A DNA stretch of 64,000 nucleotides from Glaciecola sp. KUL10 (GTDB taxonomy: Bacteria; Pseudomonadota; Gammaproteobacteria; Enterobacterales; Alteromonadaceae). The stretch is taken from contig NZ_BGNG01000004.1 of NCBI RefSeq assembly GCF_003203515.1, positions 62,001 through 126,000 on the forward strand. The letters are read 5' to 3'. Each line of letters begins with the position of its first letter. Position 1 is the first letter of the stretch. The position numbers were made by a program, and so were the translations under genes. Below the pieces are notes generated by a model. That model had not been told where the DNA came from and made no database searches. It was given only the letters and a program-made list of their open reading frames with translations. This document shows positions 8,748 to 18,421 of this stretch, in pieces.

Positions 8748-9784
8748 TATTTCGCGCTCCTAAATTCTCGGCTGATCACTTCGACATTGCTCGCATCAAA
8801 GACATTAAAGATAGATGTCATGTTAAAACTGCTCCCATTGTAACGGGTTTTCGTGTCTAGCATAAAGTAATCTGACTTAATCGATAACCATGATTTTTGT
8901 ACATCATTTAAATTTTTTACTTCGGGATTACTCAAGAAGTCGGCTATGTTGGCATATCCATCGGCAGGACGTGCGCTGATCAAGCGAGTTGCATCTTCTA
9001 TGCTGATATTGGCAATAGCGGCCAGCACAATTGCGTGTTCAGGTTTAATAGTGTTGATATTCACTTTTAGCACGGTCACATTTGGGATTGCGCAGATCAA
9101 GGGCATAACAGAAGATAACCATGAAATATCGACACCGTTTATTAGCCTAAATTCAGAGGCATTGGTCATCGGCGCATTAGCCGCATTGTATGGAAATTGC
9201 AAAGATTCATAATCGGCGTCTTCGGCGCCAAAAGGCTTGAGCTGGCTGTCATCATCAATCCAGTCTGCTAATGAATCAGCGACCGTGTCGGCAGTAAAGG
9301 TATCGATTAACTCAGCATTGGCAAGCTGTAATAAACGGTTAAAAGCTTCGATTTCACTATTAATGCCGGTGGTTGGAGTATTGCCAGCTCCGCTTGGCGG
9401 AGGAGGTGGCGGGTTTGCCACACTATTAAGATTAAAGCAGGCATGTAAGTCTATTAATTCAGCTTGAATACCGCCGTCTTCCAACGGAAATGCAAAGACT
9501 TGTGCCCAAGGCTGGCTGAGATTAATTGAGCTTGGATCCAGTGTTTTTAAATCACCAAGTCGCTTGCGTGCGAACTCTTCGGCACTCACGGCATACCAGT
9601 ACGCTTGATTATTAGCTTTGATATTGGTGGTACGCGCCATATTTAGTTGTAAACGCCCGACCATTTCTGTGGCCAATACGGTGACAATGGCGACGATAAG
9701 CATGATGACTAATAGAGCAACGCCTTTTTGTTTGCGTTTAGGTGATGCATTTATTAATTTAGAACGGCTTAATTGTTTATTCAC
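8747..9784 (-). CDS. gspK: Type II secretion minor pseudopilin GspK
   Basis: A 345-residue minor pseudopilin that caps the pseudopilus with GspI and GspJ. The prepilin cleavage site is KQKG|VALLVIMLIVAIV; as usual for GspK, the Glu at position +5 is replaced (Val here). The long hydrophobic helix is followed by the alpha-domain insert characteristic of GspK, including ADSLADWIDDD. A run of six prolines, PPPPPPSGAG, sits at about residues 125-134. It overlaps gspJ by 4 bp (ATGA) and gspL by 1 bp. Confidence 0.94.
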   Translation of the reverse strand: MNKQLSRSKLINASPKRKQKGVALLVIMLIVAIVTVLATEMVGRLQLNMARTTNIKANNQAYWYAVSAEEFARKRLGDLKTLDPSSINLSQPWAQVFAFPLEDGGIQAELIDLHACFNLNSVANPPPPPPSGAGNTPTTGINSEIEAFNRLLQLANAELIDTFTADTVADSLADWIDDDSQLKPFGAEDADYESLQFPYNAANAPMTNASEFRLINGVDISWLSSVMPLICAIPNVTVLKVNINTIKPEHAIVLAAIANISIEDATRLISARPADGYANIADFLSNPEVKNLNDVQKSWLSIKSDYFMLDTKTRYNGSSFNMTSIFNVFDASNVEVISREFRSAK

Positions 9785-10440
9785 AAGGCCACCCTAAATT
9801 CACGACGAATCTCGCCATAAACCGTTGACTGTAAAATGATAGCGACCGCAGCAGGCAGATCAGGGCTGTTCAGGTTGTTTGACCACGTTTGTTTATCTGT
9901 CCCGACTTCTCTTAGTATTTCAACTTTAAATGACTCAATGTCTTTTAGTATCACCCTTGTTTTGGGCTCGCTACCAATCGGGTTATCAACATAATTGCTG
10001 TACAGACGCTCTAATTGGTTATCGACTAATCGATAAGCCACGCCTTGTTGAGTGCTTCGCTTGATGCGCATTTGAGGGTTGTGCCAACCTTGGCGTACAA
10101 AACTAAATGCATAGTCTTGGCTGTCTAGTTCAAATTCACCACCTGCAATTACCAATGGAGAGGTTTGTCCGTTGATACGTGCTTTTCTAGGCACCATCTG
10201 CAAAAAATCGCGCTCCATAATCAGCATTGCACGTTGAAGCTCTTGTAGTTGCTCAAAGCGTTCGTTTGATAAATCGTTGCTGTCGGTAACACGCGTGAGT
10301 ATTTGCGTTGCACCCACCGCGATCATGGCAAAAATCGACATCGCAATTAAGATTTCTAGCAGGGTAAAGCCGGCTTGTTTTCCAGCGCTTCTTTGATATT
10401 GGGCAAGGTTTTGTAAAGGGTGTTTAAGCTGTTCTATCAT
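9781..10440 (-). CDS. gspJ: Type II secretion minor pseudopilin GspJ
   Basis: A 219-residue minor pseudopilin. The type IV prepilin signal is KQAG|FTLLEILIAMSIFAMI with Glu at +5, after a relatively long leader of about 24 residues. Downstream GspJ hallmarks are the LQRAMLIMERDFLQMVPR helix and SFVRQGWHNPQ. With GspI and GspK it forms the tip complex that starts pseudopilus assembly. It overlaps both gspI and gspK by 4 bp. Confidence 0.94.
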   Translation of the reverse strand: MIEQLKHPLQNLAQYQRSAGKQAGFTLLEILIAMSIFAMIAVGATQILTRVTDSNDLSNERFEQLQELQRAMLIMERDFLQMVPRKARINGQTSPLVIAGGEFELDSQDYAFSFVRQGWHNPQMRIKRSTQQGVAYRLVDNQLERLYSNYVDNPIGSEPKTRVILKDIESFKVEILREVGTDKQTWSNNLNSPDLPAAVAIILQSTVYGEIRREFRVAL

Positions 10441-10859
10441 GTGCTAGGCGGCTTCGCTACAAAACTGGTAACACTGGTGATTTCACCTTTGTGATTTTCA
10501 TCAAGGCCTACGCGAATGGTGACTTGCAACATGCCGTCTTCGGGCGTTTTAGTGATTTCTTGCTGCCAATACCACGTGCGATCTACCATTTCAGCTTCGC
10601 CTTTTTGATTGTTCTTCGGCGGCCATTTTTTGGTGGATTCTAAGGATAATTGAGTGAGTCGATTGTTGGCCACCCAAGTCGCAAAAGTGATTTCTTCGAG
10701 TTTACCCAATGAATTTAGGTGCTCTGCGGTGGTTTTAAGTATGGCTGTGCCTGTTACTGCAAAGATAAACAAAGCGACCATGACTTCAAGTAAGGTGAAG
10801 CCGCGCTGTTGAACGGGCTTATATATTTGAGTAGGTGTTACTTGATCAGTGCTAGGCAT
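10437..10859 (-). CDS. gspI: Type II secretion minor pseudopilin GspI
   Basis: A minor pseudopilin of 140 residues if started at the ATG at 10859 (MPSTDQVTPT). I prefer this ATG over a GTG at 10886, because the upstream codon would add residues lying deep in gspH; even so the overlap with gspH is 8 bp. The prepilin site is QQRG|FTLLEVMVALFIFAVTG with Glu at +5. The conserved WVANNRLTQL segment follows, as in other GspI proteins. It nucleates the tip complex with GspJ and GspK. Confidence 0.92.
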   Translation of the reverse strand: MPSTDQVTPTQIYKPVQQRGFTLLEVMVALFIFAVTGTAILKTTAEHLNSLGKLEEITFATWVANNRLTQLSLESTKKWPPKNNQKGEAEMVDRTWYWQQEITKTPEDGMLQVTIRVGLDENHKGEITSVTSFVAKPPST

Positions 10860-11484
10860 CAAAACCGTCCTCATCAAGCTCACCATCGCGCTTTAACAGT
10901 AATGGCGTATACTCTCTGCCTTGAAGATAATATTCTAATGGTTCTAGCTCGCTAAAATCTTCTTCGTAGCGAATAGTGAGTTCAAAAGGCGTGATATCCC
11001 CACTGGACATAATAAAAATTTGTGGGGGAGGCGGCGGAATATCTTCTTCGTTGCCAATTTCAACGCCTTCGTTGCTGACACTGAGTTCTTCATCAAATAC
11101 GCGTTGATCAAACAAACTGTCATCGCTTTCCCAAGGCAAACCCTCTAGCTCAAGATAGACACTGAATGATTCGGGCAATACATATTCGGCAAACAGTTTA
11201 TTGCCTTCGATGGGCAGCCATTTATCATCTTCGTTTAGATAGACAAATGTGTAGGTGGCTTTTTCTTCATCCAAGCGAAGGCCAAGTTGCATTTGGTTAA
11301 GCACGGCAAAATCACTGGCCATATCAAAAACGACTTGCAAGCGTTTGCTTTCATGCTCAATTTTTTCACTTGGATCTTGGCCGATGTTGGTGAAGCTGAT
11401 AATCGAAATAGCAATGCCCATTAGTGCGAGCACTAACATAACTTCTAGAAGCGTAAACCCGCTTTGTCTGCGTTTATTGGGCAT
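10852..11484 (-). CDS. gspH: Type II secretion minor pseudopilin GspH
   Basis: A 210-residue minor pseudopilin with prepilin signal RQSG|FTLLEVMLVLALMGI (Glu at +5). GspH forms the adaptor between the major pseudopilin shaft and the tip complex. The middle of the protein has an acidic insert ending in five prolines (EEDIPPPPPQIF, about residues 146-157), which makes it longer than the ~170-190 residues usual for GspH. The C-terminal half keeps the beta strands typical of the family. It overlaps gspI by 8 bp. Confidence 0.92.
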   Translation of the reverse strand: MPNKRRQSGFTLLEVMLVLALMGIAISIISFTNIGQDPSEKIEHESKRLQVVFDMASDFAVLNQMQLGLRLDEEKATYTFVYLNEDDKWLPIEGNKLFAEYVLPESFSVYLELEGLPWESDDSLFDQRVFDEELSVSNEGVEIGNEEDIPPPPPQIFIMSSGDITPFELTIRYEEDFSELEPLEYYLQGREYTPLLLKRDGELDEDGFDA

Positions 11485-11539
11485 TGATATGGCACTGCTG
11501 TTTGGTTTGGATACTGACTACAACACTAATCGAAAGTGT

Positions 11540-12019
11540 TTATTGCAAGTAATCATTAATGTTCCAAGTACCGATATCATCATCGGTGCCTTCTTGCAGA
11601 TCAGGTCCAAATGAATAGATGTCGATGGTGCCAATTTCACCTGGGCTAAGTAATTGATAAGGATTGCCCCATGGATCTTCAGGTAGACGTCTGATAAAGC
11701 CTTCTTCTGGGTAGTTTCTTGGGATGGGATCAATTGTTGGTATTGAAATCAGTGCGTCAAGCCCCTGTTCGGTCGTAGGAAAACGGTTGGTGCGCAGTTT
11801 GTACATCTCTAATGCACCTTCAAGCTGTTGAATATCAACCGCGGCTTTCTTAATTTGAGCGGTTTCTTGGTTGCCTAATATTTGTGGTGCTACTAACGCA
11901 GCCATGATGCCGATAATGAATAATACGACCATGATTTCTATCAAGCTAAACCCGCGCTGCATACCAGCGGCTATTGTTTGTTTAGTTGAAACGATTGAAT
12001 GAGTTAAACGAGTATCCAT
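11540..12019 (-). CDS. gspG: Type II secretion major pseudopilin GspG
   Basis: The major pseudopilin, 159 residues from the ATG at 12019. The prepilin site is MQRG|FSLIEIMVVLFIIGIMA with Glu at +5. A second in-frame Met lies just before QRG (residue 20) and would give a short leader; the first start gives an unusually long one, so the true start is uncertain. The C-terminal beta domain has the GspG signatures TEQGLDAL, EDPWGNPYQLLSPG and the calcium-site region FGPDLQEGTDDDIG TWN. It polymerises into the pseudopilus that pushes substrates through GspD. A 55-bp gap separates it from gspH. Confidence 0.96.
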   Translation of the reverse strand: MDTRLTHSIVSTKQTIAAGMQRGFSLIEIMVVLFIIGIMAALVAPQILGNQETAQIKKAAVDIQQLEGALEMYKLRTNRFPTTEQGLDALISIPTIDPIPRNYPEEGFIRRLPEDPWGNPYQLLSPGEIGTIDIYSFGPDLQEGTDDDIGTWNINDYLQ

Positions 12020-12022
12020 TAA

Positions 12023-13240
12023 TTAACCTACTAAGTTGTTAAGTGCTAAAATTGGTTGCAATATAGCCATGACTATAAATAAAACGATGACCGCCATGGT
12101 GACAATCAACATTGGTTCAAAGACCTTTAAGGACATTCCCACGATTGATTCAAACTCGCGGTCTTGGTTGTCAGCTGCACGGCCAAGCATTTGTTGAAGC
12201 TCGCCCGACTTTTCGCCAGATGCAATCATGTGCATCATCATTGGCGGAAATATCTTGGTTTGCCCTAATGAATTGCGCAAACTTGCACCTTCTTTGACAT
12301 TTACCGCGGCTTCTTTGACCTTCTCTTTGATATAAAGGTTCTCTAAAACATCACCTGAAATTCTCATTGATTCTAACAAGGGCACTGCCGAGGCAGATAA
12401 AATACTTAAGGTGCGTGCAAAACGAGCAGTATTGATACCACGAGATAAGCGACCAATGAACGGCATATTCAATAAATTTTGATGATATTTAAGCCTGATC
12501 TTCGGAACCGTTAATAAGCGTTTGATGCCAAATCCGATCAGCACCAAAGCGATACCTGCAAACAGGCCATAGTTTTGCACCCATTCACTGATCCCGATCA
12601 GAATTTGTGTGATTGTCGGCAGCTCTTGCCCCATATTTTCAAACTGACCGACGATTTTGGGCACCACGATGGTCAATAACATTAATACAATCGCGAGTGA
12701 AAAGAACATCATGAGCAAGGGGTAAACCATGGCTTGCGTGATTTGGCTGCGAGTCTGCTGGCGTTTTTCGGTGTAGTCAGCAAGACGACTTAACACAACA
12801 TCAAGGTGGCCTGATTTTTCACCTGCAGCGACCATTGCACGATATAAATCATCAAATACATGAGGAAATTCGGCGAGTGCATCGGCAAAAGCATGACCTT
12901 CAACGACTTTACTTCGAACCGCCATCATCATGTTTTTATGACGAGGTTTTTCGCACTGTTCTGCGACGGCTAAAAGCGCTTCTTCGATCGGTAAGGCTGA
13001 TTCGATTAGGGTCGCCATTTGACGCGTGAGCAGTGCCAGTTCAGCAGCCGAAATCGTGGTTTTAAATAGGGTAAATTGGGTGCGACTTTTCTTCTCTTGT
13101 TCTGCAACTTGCTCGACTTCTAAAGGAATCAAGCTCATATCTCTCAATTGCTGGCGAATTTGCCTAGGGTTATCCCCTTCAAGTACACCTGTTTTGGCTT
13201 TGCCATTGGCAAACATAGCTTTATAAGCGAAGGCTGCCAT
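12023..13240 (-). CDS. gspF: Type II secretion inner-membrane platform protein GspF
   Basis: A 405-residue polytopic inner-membrane protein with two tandem T2SSF domains (about 68-190 and 270-395) and three membrane helices near 170-190, 220-240 and 375-400. Signatures include LTRQMATLIESALPIEEALLAVAEQ and MIASGEKSGELQQML. It forms the core on which GspE drives pseudopilus growth. It sits 1 bp after gspE and 3 bp before gspG. Confidence 0.96.
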   Translation of the reverse strand: MAAFAYKAMFANGKAKTGVLEGDNPRQIRQQLRDMSLIPLEVEQVAEQEKKSRTQFTLFKTTISAAELALLTRQMATLIESALPIEEALLAVAEQCEKPRHKNMMMAVRSKVVEGHAFADALAEFPHVFDDLYRAMVAAGEKSGHLDVVLSRLADYTEKRQQTRSQITQAMVYPLLMMFFSLAIVLMLLTIVVPKIVGQFENMGQELPTITQILIGISEWVQNYGLFAGIALVLIGFGIKRLLTVPKIRLKYHQNLLNMPFIGRLSRGINTARFARTLSILSASAVPLLESMRISGDVLENLYIKEKVKEAAVNVKEGASLRNSLGQTKIFPPMMMHMIASGEKSGELQQMLGRAADNQDREFESIVGMSLKVFEPMLIVTMAVIVLFIVMAILQPILALNNLVG

Positions 13241-13241
13241 G

Positions 13242-14795
13242 TTACTCCTCTCTTGTTACACGTAACACTTCTTCAAGCGATGTGATGCCTTGAATCACTT
13301 TGTCACAACCGTCTTGGCGAATACTGGGCGTGAAACCTCTGACATATTTTTCGACGGCTTGTTCGCCGCGTCCTTCGTGCATCATTTCACGGATTTTGTC
13401 ATCGATAATCAATTGCTCATGAATGCCTGTTCTGCCTCGGTAACCTGTATGATTACATTCGACGCAGCCAACGGGTGAATAGATGATTTGATTGTCATCT
13501 GCTGATAACCCAAGGGTTTCTTTTTCTTTTGCTGTGGGTTGGTGTGGCTTTTTACAGCTTGGACATAGTGTTCTTACCAAGCGCTGAGAAAGCACTGATA
13601 AAAGCGACGAAGACAACAAGAAGGGCTCGATACCCATATCTTCTAAACGCGTAATGGCACCCGCTGCAGTATTCGTGTGCAAAGTAGACAATACTAAGTG
13701 ACCGGTTAAACTTGCTTGAACGGCAATTTGTGCGGTTTCAACATCGCGTATTTCACCGACCATCACAACGTCTGGGTCTTGGCGCAAAATAGCACGAAGC
13801 CCACGCGCAAAGGTCATATCAACACGCGGATTAACTTGTGTTTGACCAATGCCTTCTAAATCAAATTCGATAGGATCTTCGACGGTTAAGATATTGCGGT
13901 CTTTGGAGTTAATTTCACTCAAGCCTGCGTACAAGGTTGTACTTTTACCAGAACCTGTTGGGCCAGTAACGAGCATAATACCGTGGGGTTTGCGAATAAG
14001 CCCAGAAAAGTGTTCTCGGTTATTGAGCGTCATGCCCAAGTCTTCTAGGTTTAGACGCGCATTGTTTTTATCTAATAAACGTAAAACCACGCGCTCACCA
14101 TGACTAGATGGCATAGTTGAAACACGCACATCAACGGCACGACCCGCGATTCTTAAACTAATTCTTCCGTCTTGTGGCACGCGTTTTTCAGCAATGTCCA
14201 TTTTTGACATGACTTTGATACGCGACACCAACATCGAAGACATTTTGCGATTGGGACGCAAGATTTCTCGTAACACACCGTCGACTCTAAACCTAACGAC
14301 CAATTGGTTTTCGAAAGTCTCGATATGAATATCTGATGCACCTTCTTTTATCGCCTCGCCTAACATGGCGTTGATTAGTTTAATGATAGGTGCGTCATCT
14401 TCACTTTCGAGCAGGTCTTCTGTGTCGGGCAAGTCTTCAGCCAGTGAAAAAAGGTCGCTTTCATTCCCGATATCTTCCATCAATTGCTTAGCGGCGGTTG
14501 AATCGCGCTGAAAAGAGTTAGTCAGCGTGGATTCAAACTGATCTTCGGGTATTTCTTGAAGCTGCATCGCTTGACCCAAGAATCGTCTTACTTCGGCAAA
14601 GGCTTGAAACTCTGTTGATTGAGTATGCAGCACCGTGACTGGATCGGTTTCTACATCAAGTAGAACCTGGAAGCGCTTTGCAAAACCGAAAGGCAATTGT
14701 GATGTACCATTGACCATTGTTTCAACATCTGCTTCGCCTAAATCGGGCGATTGCAAGTGCGCTTCGTCAGTAGTGGCTTCAACTTTGTCCTGCAT
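13242..14795 (-). CDS. gspE: Type II secretion ATPase GspE
   Basis: A 517-residue cytoplasmic AAA-like secretion ATPase powering pseudopilus assembly. Visible motifs are Walker [13 protein letters not shown], the Asp box [19 protein letters not shown], Walker [13 protein letters not shown], the His box LVLSTLHTN, and a tetracysteine zinc site (CPSC about 27 residues before CVEC). The N1/N2 domains that bind GspL occupy roughly the first 130 residues. The start overlaps the gspD stop by one base (TAATG), which supports coupled translation. Confidence 0.97.
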   Translation of the reverse strand: MQDKVEATTDEAHLQSPDLGEADVETMVNGTSQLPFGFAKRFQVLLDVETDPVTVLHTQSTEFQAFAEVRRFLGQAMQLQEIPEDQFESTLTNSFQRDSTAAKQLMEDIGNESDLFSLAEDLPDTEDLLESEDDAPIIKLINAMLGEAIKEGASDIHIETFENQLVVRFRVDGVLREILRPNRKMSSMLVSRIKVMSKMDIAEKRVPQDGRISLRIAGRAVDVRVSTMPSSHGERVVLRLLDKNNARLNLEDLGMTLNNREHFSGLIRKPHGIMLVTGPTGSGKSTTLYAGLSEINSKDRNILTVEDPIEFDLEGIGQTQVNPRVDMTFARGLRAILRQDPDVVMVGEIRDVETAQIAVQASLTGHLVLSTLHTNTAAGAITRLEDMGIEPFLLSSSLLSVLSQRLVRTLCPSCKKPHQPTAKEKETLGLSADDNQIIYSPVGCVECNHTGYRGRTGIHEQLIIDDKIREMMHEGRGEQAVEKYVRGFTPSIRQDGCDKVIQGITSLEEVLRVTREE

Positions 14796-16846
14796 TAGTT
14801 GTTGCCTTCCTTCTCTCGATTTTCAATGTATTCTTCAAACGAAGGTGGTAATACTAATGCGTCATCCCAGTTTGGAATACTTGGGCCTTGTGCACCTGGC
14901 ATCAGTGGAATGCCGTCCGCTTGGCGGTCGAGTTGCTGTGCTCGGATGTAATTGTATTTGCGATGACTGATTTTGTTCATTGTCACGCCATCCCTCACAA
15001 TCGTTGGGCGAATAAACACCATCAAATTACGTTTGCGCTTGCTTGTCGAGGTTGATTTAAACAAATGACCTAAAAATGGAATATCGCCGAGGAAGGGCAC
15101 TTTAGAGACACTTTCTTGAACATCTTCGTCGATTAATCCGCCCAGAACAATTGTGCCACCGTCGTCAACAATCACAGTCGTTTTTATTTCACGTTTGTTG
15201 AGTAAGACGTCGACCGACGTTGCACCACTGATGCTTGACACTTCTTGTTCAATCACCATCTGAACCGCATCACCTTCGTTGATCTGTGGCGTGACTTTAA
15301 GTTTAATACCCACTTCTTTTCGTTCAACAGTTTGGAATGGATTTGAGTTGTTAGTACCTGTTGAAGAGCCCGTGATTATCGGCACTTCTTGACCGACGAT
15401 AAAGAACGCTTCTTCATTGTCGAGCGTTGTAAGATGTGGTGTAGCAAGAATATTCGAGTTGGTATCTGTGCTAACGGCTTGCACAACCGCGCCCCAACCG
15501 TCTTTGATGATGCCAGCGATCATACCGTTCACACCACCTAAAAGTTGTGCCAAAGGTGTTAGGTTACCTTCTTGTGTAGTCACGGTCGCCACGACTTCAC
15601 CATTAGCGGTTGTTGTACTACCAAGAATTTCTGTATCCTCTGCTTCACGAAGGGCAACGCCGAGTGAACCTACAGGTACTACGCCATTGGTAAACTGTGT
15701 ACCTCCGCCTTCTTCTGAGACCCACTGCACACCAAGTGATACGCCATCGCCTTCAAACACTTCTACGATGATCGCTTCAACTTGAACTTGCGCACGGCGA
15801 ACATCAAGTTGTCTGATGACCTCCTCTAATGAACGCATCATGTCGGGTTCGGCTGTAATTACTAATGAGTTAGAGTCTTCGTGGAAGTCGATACTAACGT
15901 CACGAGTAGAGCTAGATCGTCTTGCCTGCGTGCCGCTACCTTGTGTTTCGGCTTGAATGCTTGCAGAGACGCCTTGTAGTACCTTTACTAAGTCTTCTGC
16001 ACGTGCATAATTTAGGAAAATAACTCGTGTATTACCGCTTGTTTCGAGTTCTTGGTCCATGCGTTTAATAAGGTTAATCAACCTTTGTCGAGCCTTAACA
16101 TCACCAGACACAATGATGCTGTTCGTTCGATCATCTGCTACCACTCTAGGCTCAGATTTACCAACATTGTTCGCTTTGCCTTGGGATTTGTTAATACTTT
16201 CTATAATGCGAACCATTTCGCCCGCAGAAGCAAACTGAAGTTTGACTACTTCTACTTCTTCATCACCAGCTTGGTCAACGCGCTCGATGATTTCAACAAG
16301 ACGGTTAACAACGGCTGCACGACCTGTAAGCATCATCACGTTTGATGGGTCGTGACTCACAACATTACCGCCACCTGCTTGATCATTTAACTGACGAAGA
16401 ATTGGTGCAAGTTCACGCACTGGTACGTTATACACCGGCATAACCCGAGTGATCATTTCATCGCCGTCTAAATTAGCGCCTTCTACAACGGGAATATTTG
16501 AAGTCTTGGCATCTTTGGAGCGAACAACCTTGAGAATACCCGACGGCATCTCAACGACTGCATAATCATAAACTTGAAGTACGTTTAAAAAGAACTGGTA
16601 GTATTGGTCCTCAGTGAGTAAGTCATAACTTCTAACGCTTATTTTACCGCGCACATTTGGGTCAACGATGATCGTCTTTTTGAGATTTTTACCAACTATA
16701 TTAATAAACTCAGTAATTTCTGTGTTTTTAAAGTTGGGAGAGTATTCTGTTGCAATAAGTGCACTACTGGTAAACAAAGCTCCAATTAAAAGCGATGCTT
16801 GTAAAGTGCGCTTTAGCGTCTTAATTGCTTGGCTGTTCAGCCTCAT
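14795..16846 (-). CDS. gspD: Type II secretion outer-membrane secretin GspD
   Basis: The secretin forming the outer-membrane gate, 683 residues from the ATG at 16846. That ATG has AAGGG seven bases upstream and gives a standard signal peptide ending SSALIA; an ATG at 16864 overlapping the gspC stop would add six residues and has no ribosome site. The order is N0 ([17 protein letters not shown]), N1-N3 with repeated [13 protein letters not shown]-type KH folds, then the secretin beta-barrel with [16 protein letters not shown] and [15 protein letters not shown]-terminal S-domain-like tail follows. No GspS pilotin gene is in the window. Confidence 0.96.
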   Translation of the reverse strand: MRLNSQAIKTLKRTLQASLLIGALFTSSALIATEYSPNFKNTEITEFINIVGKNLKKTIIVDPNVRGKISVRSYDLLTEDQYYQFFLNVLQVYDYAVVEMPSGILKVVRSKDAKTSNIPVVEGANLDGDEMITRVMPVYNVPVRELAPILRQLNDQAGGGNVVSHDPSNVMMLTGRAAVVNRLVEIIERVDQAGDEEVEVVKLQFASAGEMVRIIESINKSQGKANNVGKSEPRVVADDRTNSIIVSGDVKARQRLINLIKRMDQELETSGNTRVIFLNYARAEDLVKVLQGVSASIQAETQGSGTQARRSSSTRDVSIDFHEDSNSLVITAEPDMMRSLEEVIRQLDVRRAQVQVEAIIVEVFEGDGVSLGVQWVSEEGGGTQFTNGVVPVGSLGVALREAEDTEILGSTTTANGEVVATVTTQEGNLTPLAQLLGGVNGMIAGIIKDGWGAVVQAVSTDTNSNILATPHLTTLDNEEAFFIVGQEVPIITGSSTGTNNSNPFQTVERKEVGIKLKVTPQINEGDAVQMVIEQEVSSISGATSVDVLLNKREIKTTVIVDDGGTIVLGGLIDEDVQESVSKVPFLGDIPFLGHLFKSTSTSKRKRNLMVFIRPTIVRDGVTMNKISHRKYNYIRAQQLDRQADGIPLMPGAQGPSIPNWDDALVLPPSFEEYIENREKEGNN

Positions 16847-16860
16847 ATTACTGCCCTTTT

Positions 16861-17820
16861 TCATGACTCTTCTGGCTCTGGCATGTCGATATCTAAGGAG
16901 ATTGGTTCGCCCGAGCGGATAATTTCCATCTGTAAAGATTGTGATTCTTTTAGTGCTTCAATCGCTTCTAATGATTGTTGCAAATCGGACAAATCAAGCC
17001 CGTTAATTTCAGTAATGATGTCACCACTGCGCAAACCGACCATCTTGAAAAATTCAGCCTGTTTACCTGGCGAGACTCTATAACCCACCATTTCACCATC
17101 GGGTGCATGTGGTTTAATAGAAATAAAATCGGCAAAGCTGGTAGGAGATTCGACCATGCTTCGGCGCATATCTTGAACTTCTCTATTCGCTTCAATTCGT
17201 TGTGTTCGTGTCACTTGCGTGTTTGGTGTTCTCGGAGAATTAGCTGTTTGTGCCTGACGAGACTGAGCCTGACGTTGCTGTTGTTTGTTGGCTTCATCAA
17301 AATCAATGCCGTCTAGCATCAGTGTTTCGCGCACCAATCTGTTTTTGATAATCACTCGGTCGACATAAATCTCGTCTAGCGTCGCATTGGTACCGTCTAT
17401 TTTGTCTCCAATTCCATAGGTATTTTGCACGTTGTTTCGCTGAATAATAGCGGCGCCTAGTTTGGGTGAACTGCTTGAAACTACCCCTGTTAAAGTGAGG
17501 TTTAGTTTAGTTTCAGGTGCTTCAGTAACGGCTTGTTCAACAACTGGCGCGGGTTCTTCACTTGCGTTACCGAATAAATTAAGACGTTTTAATTCACTTA
17601 GGTCTGTTCGCGTGTTGTTTTGATTTTGCACATTTACACGACTCGTCACGTTATTTTGTGTTACTTGCCCTTGAGAATTATCCAACAAGCGCCATGTTAC
17701 CTCGGCTAGAAATGCGATGAGGTACAAAGACAATAAAACCACTATAATTAGGATTAACTTGTCTTGATGTTGTTGATATGCACGCTGTAATGGTGCAAAT
17801 GAGAAATTATCGACGGTCAT
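16861..17820 (-). CDS. gspC: Type II secretion inner-membrane protein GspC
   Basis: The 319-residue first gene of the operon. It has a cytoplasmic N-terminus, one membrane helix (about residues 22-42, KLILIIVVLLSLYLIAFLAE), a periplasmic HR domain (about 80-175, LNLTLTGVVSSSSPKLGAAI) that contacts GspD N0, a Gln-rich linker, and a C-terminal PDZ domain (about 230-315, GEMVGYRVSPG and GDIITEINGLDLSD). GspC links the inner platform to the secretin and takes part in substrate choice. The PDZ form matches Vibrio/Pseudoalteromonas GspC rather than the coiled-coil form of Pseudomonas. It shares a 115-bp divergent promoter region with hslR. Confidence 0.95.
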   Translation of the reverse strand: MTVDNFSFAPLQRAYQQHQDKLILIIVVLLSLYLIAFLAEVTWRLLDNSQGQVTQNNVTSRVNVQNQNNTRTDLSELKRLNLFGNASEEPAPVVEQAVTEAPETKLNLTLTGVVSSSSPKLGAAIIQRNNVQNTYGIGDKIDGTNATLDEIYVDRVIIKNRLVRETLMLDGIDFDEANKQQQRQAQSRQAQTANSPRTPNTQVTRTQRIEANREVQDMRRSMVESPTSFADFISIKPHAPDGEMVGYRVSPGKQAEFFKMVGLRSGDIITEINGLDLSDLQQSLEAIEALKESQSLQMEIIRSGEPISLDIDMPEPEES

Positions 17821-17862
17821 TCACTGCTTGTTGTTATGCGTTAGTGCGCTAGTAAAAAGCAC

Positions 17863-17891
17863 ATCATAGCTAGTCGTTGGTTTACCTACAA
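17863..17891 (-). promoter_or_regulatory. Putative sigma-70 promoter of the gspC-N operon
   Basis: On the minus strand a -35 TTGTAG (17886-17891) lies 17 bp from a -10 TATGAT (17863-17868). The -10 is about 42 bases upstream of the gspC start codon. It is the best promoter match in the gspC/hslR divergent region. Confidence 0.55.
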
Positions 17892-17922
17892 CACGAAAAC
17901 ACAAAACGTCATAGAAAATTTA

Positions 17923-17928
17923 TATAAT
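17923..17928 (+). promoter_or_regulatory. Perfect TATAAT box 7 nt before the hslR ATG
   Basis: The consensus -10 TATAAT ends at 17928, and the hslR ATG begins at 17936. If this box is used, transcription would start at or within a base or two of the ATG, giving a leaderless mRNA. No good -35 (CACAAA at 17 bp spacing) and no convincing Shine-Dalgarno are seen. Confidence 0.45.
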
Positions 17929-17935
17929 AGAGACT

Positions 17936-18376
17936 ATGAAAAAACGAAAAAGTGCGAAAAGCGATCAACAAAGTCTGCAAAATGCGGCAAAAGAAGCTGA
18001 TAATGACATACGCCTTGATAAATGGTTATGGGCTGCTCGGTTTTGCAAAACTCGAAGCATCGCAAGAGAATTAGTGCAATCTGGCAAGGTTCAGTATAAT
18101 CAGCAACGAGCTAAACCCAGCAAAGTGGTAGAAGTAAATGCGGTAATAAAAGTGCCCGCAGGCTTCGACACAAAAACGATTATCGTTAAACAATTAGCAG
18201 GGCAACGAAAAGGTGCTGCACTTGCTCAGTTAATGTACGAAGAAACACCCGAAAGTGTTGCTCAGCGGGAAAAGAACGCCGCAGCACGCAAGTTAAGCAT
18301 TTTTCATAGTCCAAGACCTGATCAGCGTCCGGATAAAAAACAGCGCCGTCAGATTATTAAGTTTAAACAGCTTTAA
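17936..18376 (+). CDS. hslR: Heat-shock protein 15 (S4-domain ribosome rescue factor)
   Basis: A 146-residue RNA-binding protein of the Hsp15 family, which binds 50S subunits still carrying nascent peptidyl-tRNA and helps recycle stalled ribosomes. The S4 domain begins at about residue 23: IRLDKWLWAARFCKTRSIARE, then VQSGKVQYN. The C-terminal basic tail RPDQRPDKKQRRQIIKFKQ matches E. coli Hsp15. The N-terminus is about 15 residues longer than E. coli's and Lys-rich. No downstream ATG precedes the S4 domain, so the start stands. It is followed by hslO after 45 bp, the conserved hslR-hslO pairing. Confidence 0.94.
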   Translation: MKKRKSAKSDQQSLQNAAKEADNDIRLDKWLWAARFCKTRSIARELVQSGKVQYNQQRAKPSKVVEVNAVIKVPAGFDTKTIIVKQLAGQRKGAALAQLMYEETPESVAQREKNAAARKLSIFHSPRPDQRPDKKQRRQIIKFKQL

Positions 18377-18421
18377 GTTAAGTTGTTCAACGTAACAGAT
18401 TTAAACAAACAGAGTCTTTGT

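Noticed and set aside
10860-10886. Upstream GTG start for gspI
   Set aside because: It would place nine more residues inside gspH without any prepilin-leader benefit; the ATG at 10859 already gives a suitable leader.
15417-15785. Long plus-strand frames inside gspD and other gsp genes
   Set aside because: They are shadows of the well-supported minus-strand T2SS genes and show no domain.
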